The notes below the pieces were generated by a model. It was not told the DNA's origin and did not search any database. It saw only the letters and a program-made list of their open reading frames with translations. Source: a bacterium (GTDB taxonomy: Bacteria > Bacillota > Bacilli > Lactobacillales > Streptococcaceae). Taken from it: a stretch of 41,353 bases of DNA. Positions 16,301 through 25,258 of this stretch are shown piece by piece (positions within the stretch are counted from its first letter, which is position 1; the number at the start of each line of letters is the position of its first letter). Both the position numbers and the translations under genes were made by a program. The stretch is taken from contig CAJNBV010000014.1 of assembly GCA_905221095.1 (NCBI GenBank), positions 1 through 41,353 on the forward strand, in the 5' to 3' direction.

Positions 16301-17242
16301 ATGGTTCAAGAAATTGCACAAGAAATCATTCGTTCGGCTCGGAAAAAAGGGGCACAAGACATTTATTTTGTCCCTAAGTTAGACGCCTATGAGCTTCATA
16401 TGAGGGTCGGAGATGAGCGCTGTAAAATCGGTTGTTATGATTTTGAAAAATTTGCGGCCGTCATCAGCCACTTTAAGTTTGTGGCAGGTATGAATGTGGG
16501 AGAAAAGCGACGTAGTCAGCTAGGTTCCTGCGATTATGCCTATGACCAGAAGATGGCGTCCCTACGTTTATCTACTGTAGGCGATTATCGAGGTCATGAG
16601 AGTTTAGTTATTCGCTTGTTGCACGATGAGGAGCAGGATTTACATTTTTGGTTTCAGGATATTGACGAATTGGGCACGCAGTACAGGCAACGGGGACTCT
16701 ATCTTTTTGCTGGTCCAGTCGGCAGTGGTAAGACGACCTTGATGCATGAATTGGCCAAGTCTCTCTTTAAGGGGCAACAAGTTATGTCTATTGAAGATCC
16801 AGTCGAAATCAAACAGGACGACATGCTTCAGTTGCAGTTGAATGAGGCGATTGGACTAACCTATGAAAATCTAATCAAACTTTCCTTGCGTCATCGTCCT
16901 GACCTCTTGATTATCGGAGAAATTCGTGACAGCGAGACGGCGCGTGCAGTGGTCAGAGCCAGTCTGACAGGGGCGACAGTTTTTTCAACCATTCATGCCA
17001 AGAGTATTCGAGGTGTTTATGAACGTTTGTTGGAGTTGGGCGTGAGTGAGGAAGAATTGGCAGTCGTTCTGCAAGGAGTCTGCTACCAGAGATTGATTGG
17101 GGGAGGAGGGATCGTTGACTTTGCAAACAAAGACTATCAAGAACACCAGCCAACTAGCTGGAATGAACAGATTAACCAGCTTCTTGAAGATGGATATATC
17201 ACAAGCCTTCAGGCTGAAACGGAAAAAATTAGCTACAGCTAA
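16301..17242 (+). CDS. comGA: competence pilus assembly ATPase ComGA (CglA)
   Basis: The cytoplasmic motor of the type IV transformation pilus, which drives pilin polymerisation for DNA capture. It is 313 residues, a GspE/PilB-type secretion NTPase. Walker A is GPVGSGKTT (138-146), the Asp box is IEDPVE near 164, Walker B is DLLIIGEIRD (201-210), and the His box region is VFSTIHAKS. The N-terminal part of larger PilB proteins is missing, as normal for ComGA. GGAGG is five bases before the ATG. First gene of the seven-gene comG operon under the cin-box; its 3' end overlaps comGB by 53 bp. Confidence 0.96.
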   Translation: MVQEIAQEIIRSARKKGAQDIYFVPKLDAYELHMRVGDERCKIGCYDFEKFAAVISHFKFVAGMNVGEKRRSQLGSCDYAYDQKMASLRLSTVGDYRGHESLVIRLLHDEEQDLHFWFQDIDELGTQYRQRGLYLFAGPVGSGKTTLMHELAKSLFKGQQVMSIEDPVEIKQDDMLQLQLNEAIGLTYENLIKLSLRHRPDLLIIGEIRDSETARAVVRASLTGATVFSTIHAKSIRGVYERLLELGVSEEELAVVLQGVCYQRLIGGGGIVDFANKDYQEHQPTSWNEQINQLLEDGYITSLQAETEKISYS

Positions 17243-18206
17243 GCAAAAAAATATCATCACTTTGTTTAACAATCTCTTTTCCAGCGGTTTTCATTTGGTG
17301 GAGACTATCTCCTTTCTAGATAGGAGTGCCTTGTTGGACAAACAGTGCGTGACCCAGATGCGCACAGGTTTGTCTCAGGGAAAATCATTCTCAGAAATGA
17401 TGGAAAGTTTGGGATTTTCAAGTGCGATTGTCACTCAGTTATCCCTAGCTGAAGTTCATGGAAATCTCCACCTAAGTTTGGGAAAGATAGAAGAGTATCT
17501 AGACAATCTGGCCAAGGTCAAGAAAAAGTTAATTGAAGTAGCGACCTATCCCTTGATTTTACTGGGTTTTCTTCTCTTAATTATTCTGGGGTTACGGAAC
17601 TATCTACTACCACAACTGGATAGTAGCAATATCGCCACCCAAATTATCGGCAATCTGCCACAAATCTTTCTAGGAATGGTAGGGTTTGTTTCAGTAGGTG
17701 TCCTTTTAGCACTCGCTTTTTATAAAAGAAGTTCGAAGATGCGAGTATTTTCTATTTTAGCACGCCTTCCCTTTCTAGGAATTTTTGTGAAGACCTATTT
17801 GACAGCTTATTATGCGCGTGAATGGGGGAATATGATTTCTCAAGGGATGGAACTGACGCAGATTTTTCAAATGATGCAGGAACAAGGTTCCCAGCTCTTT
17901 AAAGAAATCGGTCAAGACCTAGCTCAATCCCTACAAAATGGCCGCGAATTTTCCCAAACCATAGGAAATTATCCTTTCTTTAAGAAGGAGATGAGTCTCA
18001 TCATCGAGTATGGGGAAGTCAAGTCCAAGCTGGGGAGTGAGTTGGAAATCTATGCTGAGAAAACTTGGGAATCCTTTTTTACCCGAGTCAACCGCACCAT
18101 GAATTTGGTGCAGCCACTGGTCTTTATCTTTGTGGCTCTGATTATCGTTTTACTTTATGCGGCAATGCTCATGCCCATGTATCAAAATATGGAGGTAAGT
18201 TTTTAA
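17190..18206 (+). CDS. comGB: competence pilus membrane platform protein ComGB (CglB)
   Basis: The polytopic inner-membrane platform of the transformation pilus, GspF/PilC family; it couples the ComGA motor to pilin assembly. From the ATG at 17190 it is 338 residues, matching the pneumococcal protein as I recall it. The frame is open from 17097, but starts further upstream lie deep inside comGA. Two GspF domains are visible (about 20-140 and 215-330), each with hydrophobic segments (LILLGFLLLIILGL, FLGMVGFVSVGVLLALAF, PLVFIFVALIIVLLYAAML). The overlap with comGA implies translational coupling. Confidence 0.93.
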   Translation: MDISQAFRLKRKKLATAKQKNIITLFNNLFSSGFHLVETISFLDRSALLDKQCVTQMRTGLSQGKSFSEMMESLGFSSAIVTQLSLAEVHGNLHLSLGKIEEYLDNLAKVKKKLIEVATYPLILLGFLLLIILGLRNYLLPQLDSSNIATQIIGNLPQIFLGMVGFVSVGVLLALAFYKRSSKMRVFSILARLPFLGIFVKTYLTAYYAREWGNMISQGMELTQIFQMMQEQGSQLFKEIGQDLAQSLQNGREFSQTIGNYPFFKKEMSLIIEYGEVKSKLGSELEIYAEKTWESFFTRVNRTMNLVQPLVFIFVALIIVLLYAAMLMPMYQNMEVSF

Positions 18207-18207
18207 A

Positions 18208-18531
18208 ATGAAAAAAATGATGACATTCTTGAAAAAAGCTAAGGCAAAAGCCTTCACTCTTGTGGAAATGTTGGTAGTCCTTCTGATTATCAGTGTTCTC
18301 CTCTTACTCTTTGTACCTAATTTGACTAAGCAAAAAGAGGCGGTCAATGACAAAGGAAAAGCTGCTGTTGTTAAGGTGGTGGAAAGCCAGGCAGAGCTTT
18401 ATAGCTTGGATAAAAATGAAGATGCTAGCCTAAGCAAGTTACAAGCAGATGGGCGAATCACGGAAGAACAGGCTAAAGCTTATAAAGAATACCATGCTAA
18501 ACAAAATACCAGTCAAACCGTTGCAGATTAA
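18208..18531 (+). CDS. comGC: major competence pilin ComGC (CglC)
   Basis: The major subunit of the transformation pilus. It is a 107-residue class III prepilin: a short basic leader ending AKAKA, then mature FTLVEMLVVLLIISVLLLLF, with the invariant Glu at mature position 5 (E20) needed for methylation and assembly. The prepilin peptidase (PilD/ComC-type) encoded elsewhere would cut after A15. The C-terminal part is short and soluble. The start follows the comGB stop by one base. It is expected to be the most abundant product of the operon in competent cells. Confidence 0.95.
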   Translation: MKKMMTFLKKAKAKAFTLVEMLVVLLIISVLLLLFVPNLTKQKEAVNDKGKAAVVKVVESQAELYSLDKNEDASLSKLQADGRITEEQAKAYKEYHAKQNTSQTVAD

Positions 18532-18928
18532 GGCTTTTACCATGCTGGAAAGTCTCTTGGTTTTGGGACTTGTGAGTATCCTTGCCTTGGGCTTGTCCGG
18601 CTCTGTTCAGTCCACTTTTGCGGCGGTAGAGGAGCAGATTTTCTTTATGGAGTTTGAAGAACTCTATAGGGAAACCCAAAAACGCAGTGTAGTCAGTCAG
18701 CAAAAGACTAGTCTAAACTTAGATGGGCAGACGATCAGTAATGGCAGTCAAAAGTTGACAGTTCCTAAAGGAATTCAGGCACCCTCAGGACAAAGTATTA
18801 CATTTGACCGAGCTGGGGGCAATTCGTCCCTGGCTAAGGTTGAATTTCAGACCAGTAAAGGAGCAATTCGCTATCAATTATATCTAGGAAATGGAAAAAT
18901 TAAACGCATTAAGGAAACAAAAAATTAG
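18494..18928 (+). CDS. comGD: minor competence pilin ComGD (CglD)
   Basis: A 144-residue minor pilin of the transformation pilus. The prepilin motif KA/FTMLESLLVLGLVSILALGLS has Glu at mature position 5. I chose the ATG at 18494 (MLNKIPVK); it overlaps comGC by 38 bp. The open frame extends further up but inside comGC, and a TTG at 18521 would give the shorter form I recall for pneumococcus. The C-terminal region is globular. It likely helps initiate pilus assembly with ComGE, ComGF and ComGG. Confidence 0.9.
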   Translation: MLNKIPVKPLQIKAFTMLESLLVLGLVSILALGLSGSVQSTFAAVEEQIFFMEFEELYRETQKRSVVSQQKTSLNLDGQTISNGSQKLTVPKGIQAPSGQSITFDRAGGNSSLAKVEFQTSKGAIRYQLYLGNGKIKRIKETKN

Positions 18929-19193
18929 GGCAGTAATTTTACTAGAAGCAGTAGTCGCTTTAGCTATCTTTGCCAGTATTGCGACCCTCCTTTTGGGACA
19001 AATTCAGAAGAATAGGCAGGAAGAAGCAAAAATCTTGCAAAAGGAAGAAGTCTTGCGTGTAGCTAAGATGGCCCTGCAGACAGGTCAAAATCAGGTAAAC
19101 ATCAACGGAGTTGAGATTCAGGTGTTTTCTAGTGAAAAGGGATTGGAGGTTTATCATGGTTCAGAACAGTTGTTGGCTATCAAAGAGCCATAA
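18891..19193 (+). CDS. comGE: minor competence pilin ComGE (CglE)
   Basis: A 100-residue minor pilin. A basic N-terminus ([14 protein letters not shown]) precedes [21 protein letters not shown], a prepilin-like segment where Glu again falls at the fifth position although the usual Phe1 is replaced by Val. It overlaps comGD by 38 bp and comGF by 38 bp, part of the tight overlap chain of this operon. Confidence 0.9.
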   Translation: MEKLNALRKQKIRAVILLEAVVALAIFASIATLLLGQIQKNRQEEAKILQKEEVLRVAKMALQTGQNQVNINGVEIQVFSSEKGLEVYHGSEQLLAIKEP

Positions 19194-19617
19194 AATCAAG
19201 GCTTTTACCTTGTTAGAATCCCTGATTGCTCTTATTGTCATCAGTGGAAGTTTACTCCTATTTCAGGCCATGAGTCAGCTCCTCATTTCAGAAGTTCGCT
19301 ACCAGCAACAAAGCGAGCAAAAAGAGTGGCTCTTGTTTGTGGACCAGCTGGAGGCAGAATTAGACCGTTCGCAGTTCGAAAAAGTGGAAGGCAATCGCAT
19401 TTATATGAAGCAGGATGGCAAGGAAATTGCAATAGGCAAGTCAAAATCAGATGATTTTCGGAAAACCGATGCCAGTGGACGAGGCTATCAGCCCATGGTT
19501 TATGGACTCAAATCAGCACAGATTACAGAGGATAAGCAATTGGTTCGTTTTCGTTTCCAGTTTCAGAAAGGCTTAGAAAGGGAGTTCATCTATCGTGTGG
19601 AAAAAGAAGAAAGTTAA
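19156..19617 (+). CDS. comGF: minor competence pilin ComGF (CglF)
   Basis: A 153-residue minor pilin with motif [24 protein letters not shown] and a long soluble C-terminal domain typical of ComGF. The start at 19156 is set by GGAGG at 19145-19149, six bases upstream; the open frame before it lies within comGE. It overlaps comGG by 23 bp. Confidence 0.92.
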   Translation: MVQNSCWLSKSHKIKAFTLLESLIALIVISGSLLLFQAMSQLLISEVRYQQQSEQKEWLLFVDQLEAELDRSQFEKVEGNRIYMKQDGKEIAIGKSKSDDFRKTDASGRGYQPMVYGLKSAQITEDKQLVRFRFQFQKGLEREFIYRVEKEES

Positions 19618-20008
19618 GGCAGGAGTTCTCCTTTATGCAGTCACCATGGCAGCCATTTTTAGTCTTTTGTTACAATTTTACTTGAACAGACAAGTCGCCC
19701 ACTATCAAGACTATGCTTTAAATAAAGAAAAGTTAATCGCTTTTGCCATGGCCAAGCGAACCAAGGATAAAGCTAAGCAAGAAAGTGGAGAACAGGTCTT
19801 TAACCTAGGTCAGGTAAGCTATCAAAACAAGAAAACAAACTTGGTGACAAGGGTTCGCACGCCTAGGAGCCAATATGAGTTCCTATTTCCTTCAGTCAAA
19901 ATCAAAGAAGAGAAAACGGATAAAAAGGAAGAGGTAGCGACTGATCTAATCGAAAAAGCGGAGAAGAAAAAATCAGAAAAGAAGACTGAAAAGAAAGAGA
20001 ATTCCTAG
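19595..20008 (+). CDS. comGG: minor competence pilin ComGG (CglG)
   Basis: A 137-residue last product of the comG operon. The start is GTG. The N-terminal segment [23 protein letters not shown] is pilin-like but lacks Glu at position 5, as is common for the GspK-like minor pilin that caps the complex. The C-terminal 35 residues are an extreme Lys/Glu repeat ([23 protein letters not shown]), probably disordered. No terminator follows; comG transcripts should run into the methyltransferase gene 32 bp downstream. Confidence 0.88.
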   Translation: MWKKKKVKAGVLLYAVTMAAIFSLLLQFYLNRQVAHYQDYALNKEKLIAFAMAKRTKDKAKQESGEQVFNLGQVSYQNKKTNLVTRVRTPRSQYEFLFPSVKIKEEKTDKKEEVATDLIEKAEKKKSEKKTEKKENS

Positions 20009-20025
20009 CCAATCAAACTACTTTG

Positions 20026-20034
20026 TGCTAAACT
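20026..20034 (+). promoter_or_regulatory. extended -10 placed for leaderless transcription of the methyltransferase gene
   Basis: TGCTAAACT is TGn plus TAAACT; six bases later the ATG at 20041 begins. The start of transcription would coincide with the start codon. No ribosome site precedes the ATG. Confidence 0.6.
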
Positions 20035-20040
20035 AAAAAT

Positions 20041-20628
20041 ATGAAACATGATTTTAACCACAAAGCAGAAACTTTCAATTCTCCTAAAAATATCTTTCTT
20101 GCAAGCTTGGTTTATCAAGCAGTCGAGAAACAGATTGATCTACTATCAGACAAAGAAATTCTGGATTTTGGTGGTGGGACGGGTCTATTAGCCTTGCCCC
20201 TAGCCAAGCAGGCTAAGTCTGTCACTCTTGTAGACATTTCTGAGAAAATGCTGGAGCAAGCTCGTTTGAAAGCGGAACAGCAAGAAATCAAGAATATCCA
20301 GTTTTTGGAGCAAGATTTATTGAAAAGTCCCTTGGAGCAAGAGTTTGATTGCATTGTTGTTAGTCGGGTTCTTCATCATATGCCTGATTTGGATGCTGCT
20401 CTCTCACTGTTTCATCAACATTTGAAGGAAGATGGACAACTCCTTATTGCTGATTTTACCAAGACGGAAGCTAACCATCACGGCTTTGAATTGACTGAAC
20501 TGGAAAAACAGCTAATTGAGCACGGTTTTTCATCTGTGCATAGTCAGATTCTTTATAGCGCTGAAGACTTGTTTCAAGGAAATTACTCAGAACTCTTTTT
20601 AACAGTAGCCCAAAAATCACTCGCCTAG
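20041..20628 (+). CDS. class I SAM-dependent methyltransferase
   Basis: A 195-residue cytoplasmic methyltransferase of the methyltransferase-11/25 type. Motif I is ILDFGGGTGLLALPLA (residues 40-55), motif II acid is in VTLVDISEKMLEQA, and the motif IV region is FDCIVVSRVLHHMPD. The substrate cannot be inferred; the LHHMPD-type motif is common in small-molecule methylases. It follows comGG by 32 bp with no terminator between, so it is read both from the comG cin-box during competence and probably from its own extended -10 promoter. Its stop codon lies inside the terminator hairpin. Confidence 0.85.
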   Translation: MKHDFNHKAETFNSPKNIFLASLVYQAVEKQIDLLSDKEILDFGGGTGLLALPLAKQAKSVTLVDISEKMLEQARLKAEQQEIKNIQFLEQDLLKSPLEQEFDCIVVSRVLHHMPDLDAALSLFHQHLKEDGQLLIADFTKTEANHHGFELTELEKQLIEHGFSSVHSQILYSAEDLFQGNYSELFLTVAQKSLA

Positions 20629-20648
20629 TCAGGGAGTGATTTTTCTAT
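20612..20648 (+). terminator. terminator ending the comG-methyltransferase region
   Basis: AAAAATCACTC (20612-20622) and GAGTGATTTTT (20634-20644) form a perfect 11-bp stem. The loop contains the TAG stop (20626-20628) of the methyltransferase. Confidence 0.92.
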
Positions 20649-20673
20649 AAGGATGGAAAAAAGCAGGGAAATT

Positions 20674-20682
20674 TGATAAGAT
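20674..20682 (+). promoter_or_regulatory. extended -10 placed for leaderless transcription of the YtxK-like gene
   Basis: TGATAAGAT is TGn plus TAAGAT; six bases (AGGAAT) separate it from the ATG at 20689. The AGGA within those six bases is too close to the ATG to act as a ribosome site. Confidence 0.6.
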
Positions 20683-20688
20683 AGGAAT

Positions 20689-21642
20689 ATGGATTTTGAA
20701 AAAATTGAACAAGCATATACCTATTTATTAGAGAATGTCCAAATTATCCAAAGTGATTTGGCGACCAATTTTTATGACGCCTTGGTGGAGCAAAACAGCA
20801 TCTATCTGGATGGTGAGACTGAGCTAAATCAGGTAAAAGAGAACAATCAAGCCCTTAAGCGTTTAGCGCTTCGCAAGGAAGAGTGGCTCAAGACCTACCA
20901 GTTTCTCTTGATGAAGGCTGGGCAGACAGAGCCCCTACAGGCCAATCACCAGTTTACACCAGATGCCATTGCTTTACTTTTGGTGTTTATTGTGGAAGAG
21001 TTGTTTAAAGAGGATGAAATTACTATCCTCGAAATGGGTTCTGGGATGGGAATTTTGGGCGCTACTTTCTTGACCTCGCTTGATAAAAAGGTGGATTATT
21101 TGGGAATGGAAGTGGATGATTTGCTGATTGATTTGGCAGCTAGTATGGCAGATGTAATTGGTTTGCAGGCTGGCTTTGTCCAAGGAGATGCCGTTCGTCC
21201 ACAAATGCTCAAAGAAAGCGATGTGGTCATCAGCGACTTGCCTGTTGGCTATTATCCTGATGATGCCGTTGCAGCGCGCCATCAAGTTGCTTCTAGTCAA
21301 GAACATACCTACGCCCATCACTTGCTCATGGAACAAGGGCTTAAGTACCTCAAATCAGATGGGTACGCTATTTTTCTAGCTCCGAGTGATTTGTTGACCA
21401 GTCCTCAAAGTGACTTATTGAAAGGGTGGTTGAAAGAAGAGGCAAATTTAGTTGCCATGATCAGTCTGCCTGAAAATCTCTTTGCTAGTGCCAAACAATC
21501 CAAGACTATTTTTATCTTACAAAAGAAAACTGACATAACAGTAGAACCCTTTGTTTATCCGCTTGCTAGCTTGCAAGATGCAAGTGTTCTAATGAAATTT
21601 AAAGAAAATTTTCAAAAATGGACTCAAGGTACTGAAATATAA
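20689..21642 (+). CDS. YtxK-like class I methyltransferase
   Basis: A 317-residue protein with an N-terminal helical region (1-100) and a methylase core. ILEMGSGMGILGATFL (about 113-128) is the SAM loop, and VVISDLPVGYYPDD (about 181-194) stands where N6-adenine methylases have NPPF/Y; here it is DLPVGYY, a changed motif. Together with its position directly before ackA this matches YtxK of Bacillus, a conserved but uncharacterised neighbour of acetate kinase. The target may be nucleic acid by family resemblance only. ackA has its own promoter, so co-transcription is partial at most. Confidence 0.82.
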   Translation: MDFEKIEQAYTYLLENVQIIQSDLATNFYDALVEQNSIYLDGETELNQVKENNQALKRLALRKEEWLKTYQFLLMKAGQTEPLQANHQFTPDAIALLLVFIVEELFKEDEITILEMGSGMGILGATFLTSLDKKVDYLGMEVDDLLIDLAASMADVIGLQAGFVQGDAVRPQMLKESDVVISDLPVGYYPDDAVAARHQVASSQEHTYAHHLLMEQGLKYLKSDGYAIFLAPSDLLTSPQSDLLKGWLKEEANLVAMISLPENLFASAKQSKTIFILQKKTDITVEPFVYPLASLQDASVLMKFKENFQKWTQGTEI

Positions 21643-21651
21643 AATAGATTT

Positions 21652-21660
21652 TGTTATAAT
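21652..21660 (+). promoter_or_regulatory. extended -10 promoter of ackA
   Basis: TGTTATAAT is a perfect extended -10, 31 bp before the ackA start. Confidence 0.7.
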
Positions 21661-21691
21661 AGATGAAAACGCTTAAAAGAGGAGTCTTGTT

Positions 21692-22885
21692 ATGACAAAA
21701 ACAATTGCAATCAATGCAGGAAGTTCAAGTTTGAAATGGCAATTATACTTAATGCCAGAAGAAAAAGTATTGGCGAAAGGTTTGATTGAACGTATCGGTT
21801 TGAAAGATTCAATTTCAACTGTAAAATTTGATGGCCGTTCTGAACAACAAATTTTAGACATCGAAAATCACACACAAGCCGTTAAAATCTTATTGGATGA
21901 CTTGATTCGTTTCGATATTATCAAGGCATACGATGAGATTACAGGTGTTGGCCACCGTGTTGTTGCCGGTGGAGAATATTTCAAAGAATCAACAGTTGTT
22001 GAAGGGGATGTTTTAGAAAAAGTTGAAGAGTTGAGCTTGTTGGCTCCTCTCCACAATCCAGCTAATGCAGCAGGTGTTCGCGCCTTCAAGGAATTGTTGC
22101 CAGACATTACCAGTGTAGTTGTTTTTGATACTTCGTTCCATACAAGTATGCCAGAGAAAGCTTATCGCTACCCTCTACCAACAAAATATTACACAGAAAA
22201 CAAGGTTCGTAAATACGGTGCCCACGGTACAAGTCACCAGTTTGTAGCAGGAGAAGCTGCAAAACTTTTGGGACGTCCATTAGAAGACTTGAAATTGATT
22301 ACTTGCCACATTGGTAATGGTGCATCTATTACAGCTGTTAAGGGTGGTCAATCTGTCGATACTTCAATGGGCTTCACTCCACTTGGTGGTGTGATGATGG
22401 GAACTCGTACAGGGGATGTTGACCCAGCTATCATTCCTTACTTAATGCAATATACAGAGGACTTTAACACACCTGAAGACATTAGCCGCGTCCTTAATCG
22501 TGAATCAGGGCTTATGGGTGTTTCAGGTAAATCTAGTGATATGCGTGATGTAATTGCTGCTATGGAAGAAGGGGACCACGATGCCACTTTGGCCTATGAA
22601 ATGTATGTTGATCGCATTCAAAAACATATCGGCCAATACCTTGCGGTCCTAAATGGAGCAGATGCTATTATCTTCACAGCAGGTATCGGAGAAAATGCAG
22701 CTGCTGTACGTAAGGATGTTATCTCAGGAATTTCTTGGTTTGGTTGTGATGTTGATGATGAAAAGAACGTCTTTGGTGTGACAGGAGACATTTCAACAGA
22801 GGCAGCTAAAATCCGTGTCTTGGTTATTCCAACAGATGAAGAATTAGTCATTGCTCGTGATGTTGAACGCTTGAAAAATAAGTAA
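21692..22885 (+). CDS. ackA: acetate kinase
   Basis: Makes ATP and acetate from acetyl phosphate and ADP; cytoplasmic, final step of the pyruvate oxidase / phosphotransacetylase route. It is 397 residues, full length. Family signatures: [12 protein letters not shown] (residues 8-19), [11 protein letters not shown] near 208 (phosphate binding), [19 protein letters not shown] near 225, and TAGIGENAA near 329. AAGAGGAG is spaced well for the ATG. In mitis-group streptococci it sets the acetyl phosphate pool that arises from SpxB. Monocistronic from its own promoter, terminator after. Confidence 0.97.
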   Translation: MTKTIAINAGSSSLKWQLYLMPEEKVLAKGLIERIGLKDSISTVKFDGRSEQQILDIENHTQAVKILLDDLIRFDIIKAYDEITGVGHRVVAGGEYFKESTVVEGDVLEKVEELSLLAPLHNPANAAGVRAFKELLPDITSVVVFDTSFHTSMPEKAYRYPLPTKYYTENKVRKYGAHGTSHQFVAGEAAKLLGRPLEDLKLITCHIGNGASITAVKGGQSVDTSMGFTPLGGVMMGTRTGDVDPAIIPYLMQYTEDFNTPEDISRVLNRESGLMGVSGKSSDMRDVIAAMEEGDHDATLAYEMYVDRIQKHIGQYLAVLNGADAIIFTAGIGENAAAVRKDVISGISWFGCDVDDEKNVFGVTGDISTEAAKIRVLVIPTDEELVIARDVERLKNK

Positions 22886-22907
22886 AACTAGAAAAAATAT
22901 TCCGTAC

Positions 22908-22944
22908 AAGGAGTTGGAAAAGTGATTTTTCCAGCTTCTTTTTC
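22908..22944 (+). terminator. terminator after ackA
   Basis: GGAGTTGGAAAA and TTTTCCAGCTTC form a stem with a T-G pair and a mismatch at the base, followed by five T. Confidence 0.8.
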
Positions 22945-22973
22945 TGATGAAATTGTCCAAAACCTTGCTATGA

Positions 22974-23001
22974 TTGGCTTTTTTGAAAAATATGGTATAA
23001 T
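22974..23001 (+). promoter_or_regulatory. promoter of rnpA-yidC-khpB
   Basis: TTGGCT (22974-22979), 16-bp spacer, TATAAT (22996-23001) with TGG in front, an extended -10. The TTG start of rnpA is 30 bp further on. Confidence 0.78.
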
Positions 23002-23030
23002 AGTAGTAATTTAATAGATGGAGTTGAGTT

Positions 23031-23402
23031 TTGAAGAAAAACTTTCGTGTAAAAAGAGAGAAAGATTTTAAGGCGATTTTCAAGGAAGGAACAAGTTTTG
23101 CTAACCGAAAATTTGTTGTTTACAAATTAGAAAATCAGAAAAACCATTTTCGAGTAGGTCTATCAGTTAGCAAAAAACTGGGGAATGCCGTCACTAGAAA
23201 TCAAATCAAGCGACGGATTCGGCATATTATTCAGAATGCAAAAGGGAGTCTGGTAGAAAAGGTAGACTTTGTTGTCATTGCTCGAAAAGGGGTCGAAACC
23301 TTGGAATACGCAGAGATGGAGAAAAATCTACTCCACGTATTAAAATTATCAAAGATTTACCAGGAAGGAAATGGGAGTGAAAAAGAAACTACAGTTGACT
23401 AG
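23031..23402 (+). CDS. rnpA: ribonuclease P protein component
   Basis: The protein subunit that helps RNase P RNA bind pre-tRNA and remove 5' leaders. It is 123 residues, basic. The signature [11 protein letters not shown] (about residues 61-71) is the RNA-binding RNR motif and [16 protein letters not shown] is the usual N-terminus. The start codon is TTG with GGAG seven bases upstream. Unusually for bacteria, rpmH is not beside it; streptococci normally have it elsewhere. It overlaps yidC, so the two are translationally coupled. Confidence 0.96.
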   Translation: MKKNFRVKREKDFKAIFKEGTSFANRKFVVYKLENQKNHFRVGLSVSKKLGNAVTRNQIKRRIRHIIQNAKGSLVEKVDFVVIARKGVETLEYAEMEKNLLHVLKLSKIYQEGNGSEKETTVD

Positions 23403-24201
23403 TTTGCTAGGACTGTCTCTATTTATCATGACAGCCTGTGCAACTAATGGGACAACTAGCGATATTACGGCAGATTCGACTGATTTTTGGAGTAAATTTG
23501 TTTACTTCTTTGCAGAAGTCATTCGCTTTTTATCGTTTGATATCAGTATCGGAGTAGGGATTATTCTCTTTACAATCTTGATTCGTACAGTGCTCTTGCC
23601 AGTCTTTCAAGTGCAAATGGTGGCTTCTAGAAAAATGCAGGAAGCTCAACCACGCATTAAGGCACTGCGAGAACAATATCCAGGTCGCGATATGGAAAGC
23701 AGAACCAAATTAGAGCAGGAAATGCGTAAAGTCTTTAAAGAAATGGGTGTCAGACAGTCGGATTCTCTTTGGCCGATTTTGATTCAGATGCCGCTTATCT
23801 TGGCCCTGTTCCAAGCCCTATCAAGGGTTGACTTTCTAAAGACAGGTCATTTCTTATGGATTAACCTTGGTGGTGTGGATACAACACTTGTTCTTCCGAT
23901 TTTAGCAGCAGTATTCACTTTTTTAAGTACTTGGTTATCTAATAAAGCCTTATCTGAGCGTAATGGAGCTACGACTGCGATGATGTATGGGATTCCAATC
24001 TTAATCTTTATCTTTGGGGTTTATGCTCCGAGCGGAGTCGCTCTCTACTGGGCAGTGTCCAATGCTTATCAAGTCTTGCAAACCTATTTCTTGAACAATC
24101 CATTCAAGATTATCGCAGAGCGCCAGGCCGTAGTACAGGCACAAAAAGATTTGGAAAATAGAAAAAGAAAAGCCAAGAAAAAGGCTCAGAAAACGAAATA
24201 A
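23377..24201 (+). CDS. yidC: membrane protein insertase YidC (lipoprotein form)
   Basis: Inserts and folds membrane proteins, alone or with SecYEG. The protein is 274 residues from the GTG at 23377 (AAGGA at 23365-23369 spaced seven bases; an ATG two codons earlier is also possible). An N-terminal lipoprotein signal ends in the lipobox IMTAC, and five membrane segments follow with the family core ([19 protein letters not shown] near residue 65, [20 protein letters not shown] near 208). The C-terminal tail is strongly basic ([13 protein letters not shown]) as needed for ribosome contact. It overlaps rnpA and precedes khpB by 17 bp. Confidence 0.95.
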   Translation: MKKKLQLTSLLGLSLFIMTACATNGTTSDITADSTDFWSKFVYFFAEVIRFLSFDISIGVGIILFTILIRTVLLPVFQVQMVASRKMQEAQPRIKALREQYPGRDMESRTKLEQEMRKVFKEMGVRQSDSLWPILIQMPLILALFQALSRVDFLKTGHFLWINLGGVDTTLVLPILAAVFTFLSTWLSNKALSERNGATTAMMYGIPILIFIFGVYAPSGVALYWAVSNAYQVLQTYFLNNPFKIIAERQAVVQAQKDLENRKRKAKKKAQKTK

Positions 24202-24218
24202 TAAGGAGGAATCTGGTA

Positions 24219-25208
24219 ATGGTAGTATTTACAGGTTCAACTGTTGAAGAAGCAATCCAGAAAGGATTGAAAGAATTAGATATCCCAAGAATGAAGGCTC
24301 ATATCAAAGTCATTTCTCGTGAGAAAAAAGGATTTCTTGGCTTATTTGGTAAAAAACCAGCCCAAGTGGATATCGATGCTATTAGTGAAACGACAGTTGT
24401 AAAAGCAAACCAACAAGCTGTAAAGGGAGTTCCAAAACAAATCAATGATTTGAATGAGCCTGTTAAAACAGTTAGTGAAGCAACCGTTGATTTGGGGCAT
24501 GTTGTAGAAGCAATTAAAAAGATTGAAGAGGAAGGCCAAGGTATTTCTGATGAAGTCAAGGCTGAAATCTTAAAACATGAAAGACATGCCAGCACGATCT
24601 TAGAAGAAACTGGTCACATTGAGATTTTAAATGAATTACAACTTGAAGAAGCTGACCTCGAAGAAGAAGTAGCAACTCCTAATATTGAAAGCCAAGACGA
24701 GCAAACTGAAAGTCAAGAACTAGAAGACTTGGGCTTGAAAGTTGAACCGAGCTTCGATATTGAACAAGTAGCTACGGAAGTAACGACTTATGTTCAAACA
24801 ATTATTGCTGACATGGATGTTGAAGCCACACTTTCAAATGACTATAACCGTCGTAGCATCAATCTACAAATTGACACCAATGAGCCAGGTCGTATTATCG
24901 GTTACCATGGTAAAGTTTTGAAGGCCTTGCAACTGTTGGCTCAAAATTATCTTTACAACCGCTATTCAAGAACCTTCTACATTACTATAAATGTCAATGA
25001 TTATGTTGAACACCGTGCAGAAGTCTTGCAGACCTATGCTCAAAAATTGGCGACTCGTGTTTTAGAAGAGGGTCGTAGCCATCAAACAGATCCTATGTCA
25101 AATAGCGAACGTAAGATTATCCACCGTATTATTTCACGTATGGATGGTGTGACTAGTTACTCTGAGGGTGACGAGCCAAATCGCTATGTCGTTGTAGATA
25201 CAGAATAA
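24219..25208 (+). CDS. khpB: RNA-binding protein KhpB (EloR/Jag)
   Basis: A regulator of cell elongation that binds RNA with KhpA. It is 329 residues. The Jag-N domain (1-52) ends in the conserved KKGFLGLFGKKPAQV. A long acidic linker (55-190) follows. It contains T89 in SEATVDL, the position I recall as the StkP phosphorylation site in pneumococcus. The KH-II domain (about 200-260) has RIIGYHGKVLKALQ with its GxxG loop, and the R3H domain (265-329) has RSHQTDPMSNSERKIIH. AAGGAGG precedes the ATG. It is the third gene of the rnpA operon, an arrangement kept across Firmicutes. Confidence 0.95.
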   Translation: MVVFTGSTVEEAIQKGLKELDIPRMKAHIKVISREKKGFLGLFGKKPAQVDIDAISETTVVKANQQAVKGVPKQINDLNEPVKTVSEATVDLGHVVEAIKKIEEEGQGISDEVKAEILKHERHASTILEETGHIEILNELQLEEADLEEEVATPNIESQDEQTESQELEDLGLKVEPSFDIEQVATEVTTYVQTIIADMDVEATLSNDYNRRSINLQIDTNEPGRIIGYHGKVLKALQLLAQNYLYNRYSRTFYITINVNDYVEHRAEVLQTYAQKLATRVLEEGRSHQTDPMSNSERKIIHRIISRMDGVTSYSEGDEPNRYVVVDTE

Positions 25209-25210
25209 GT

Positions 25211-25236
25211 AAAATCAGGTTCATCCTGATTTTTTG
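25211..25236 (+). terminator. terminator of the rnpA operon
   Basis: AAAATCAGG (25211-25219), loop TTCAT, CCTGATTTT (25225-25233) plus further T. Perfect stem. Confidence 0.9.
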
Positions 25237-25258
25237 CTAGCTAGAGGAGGTTAAACAG

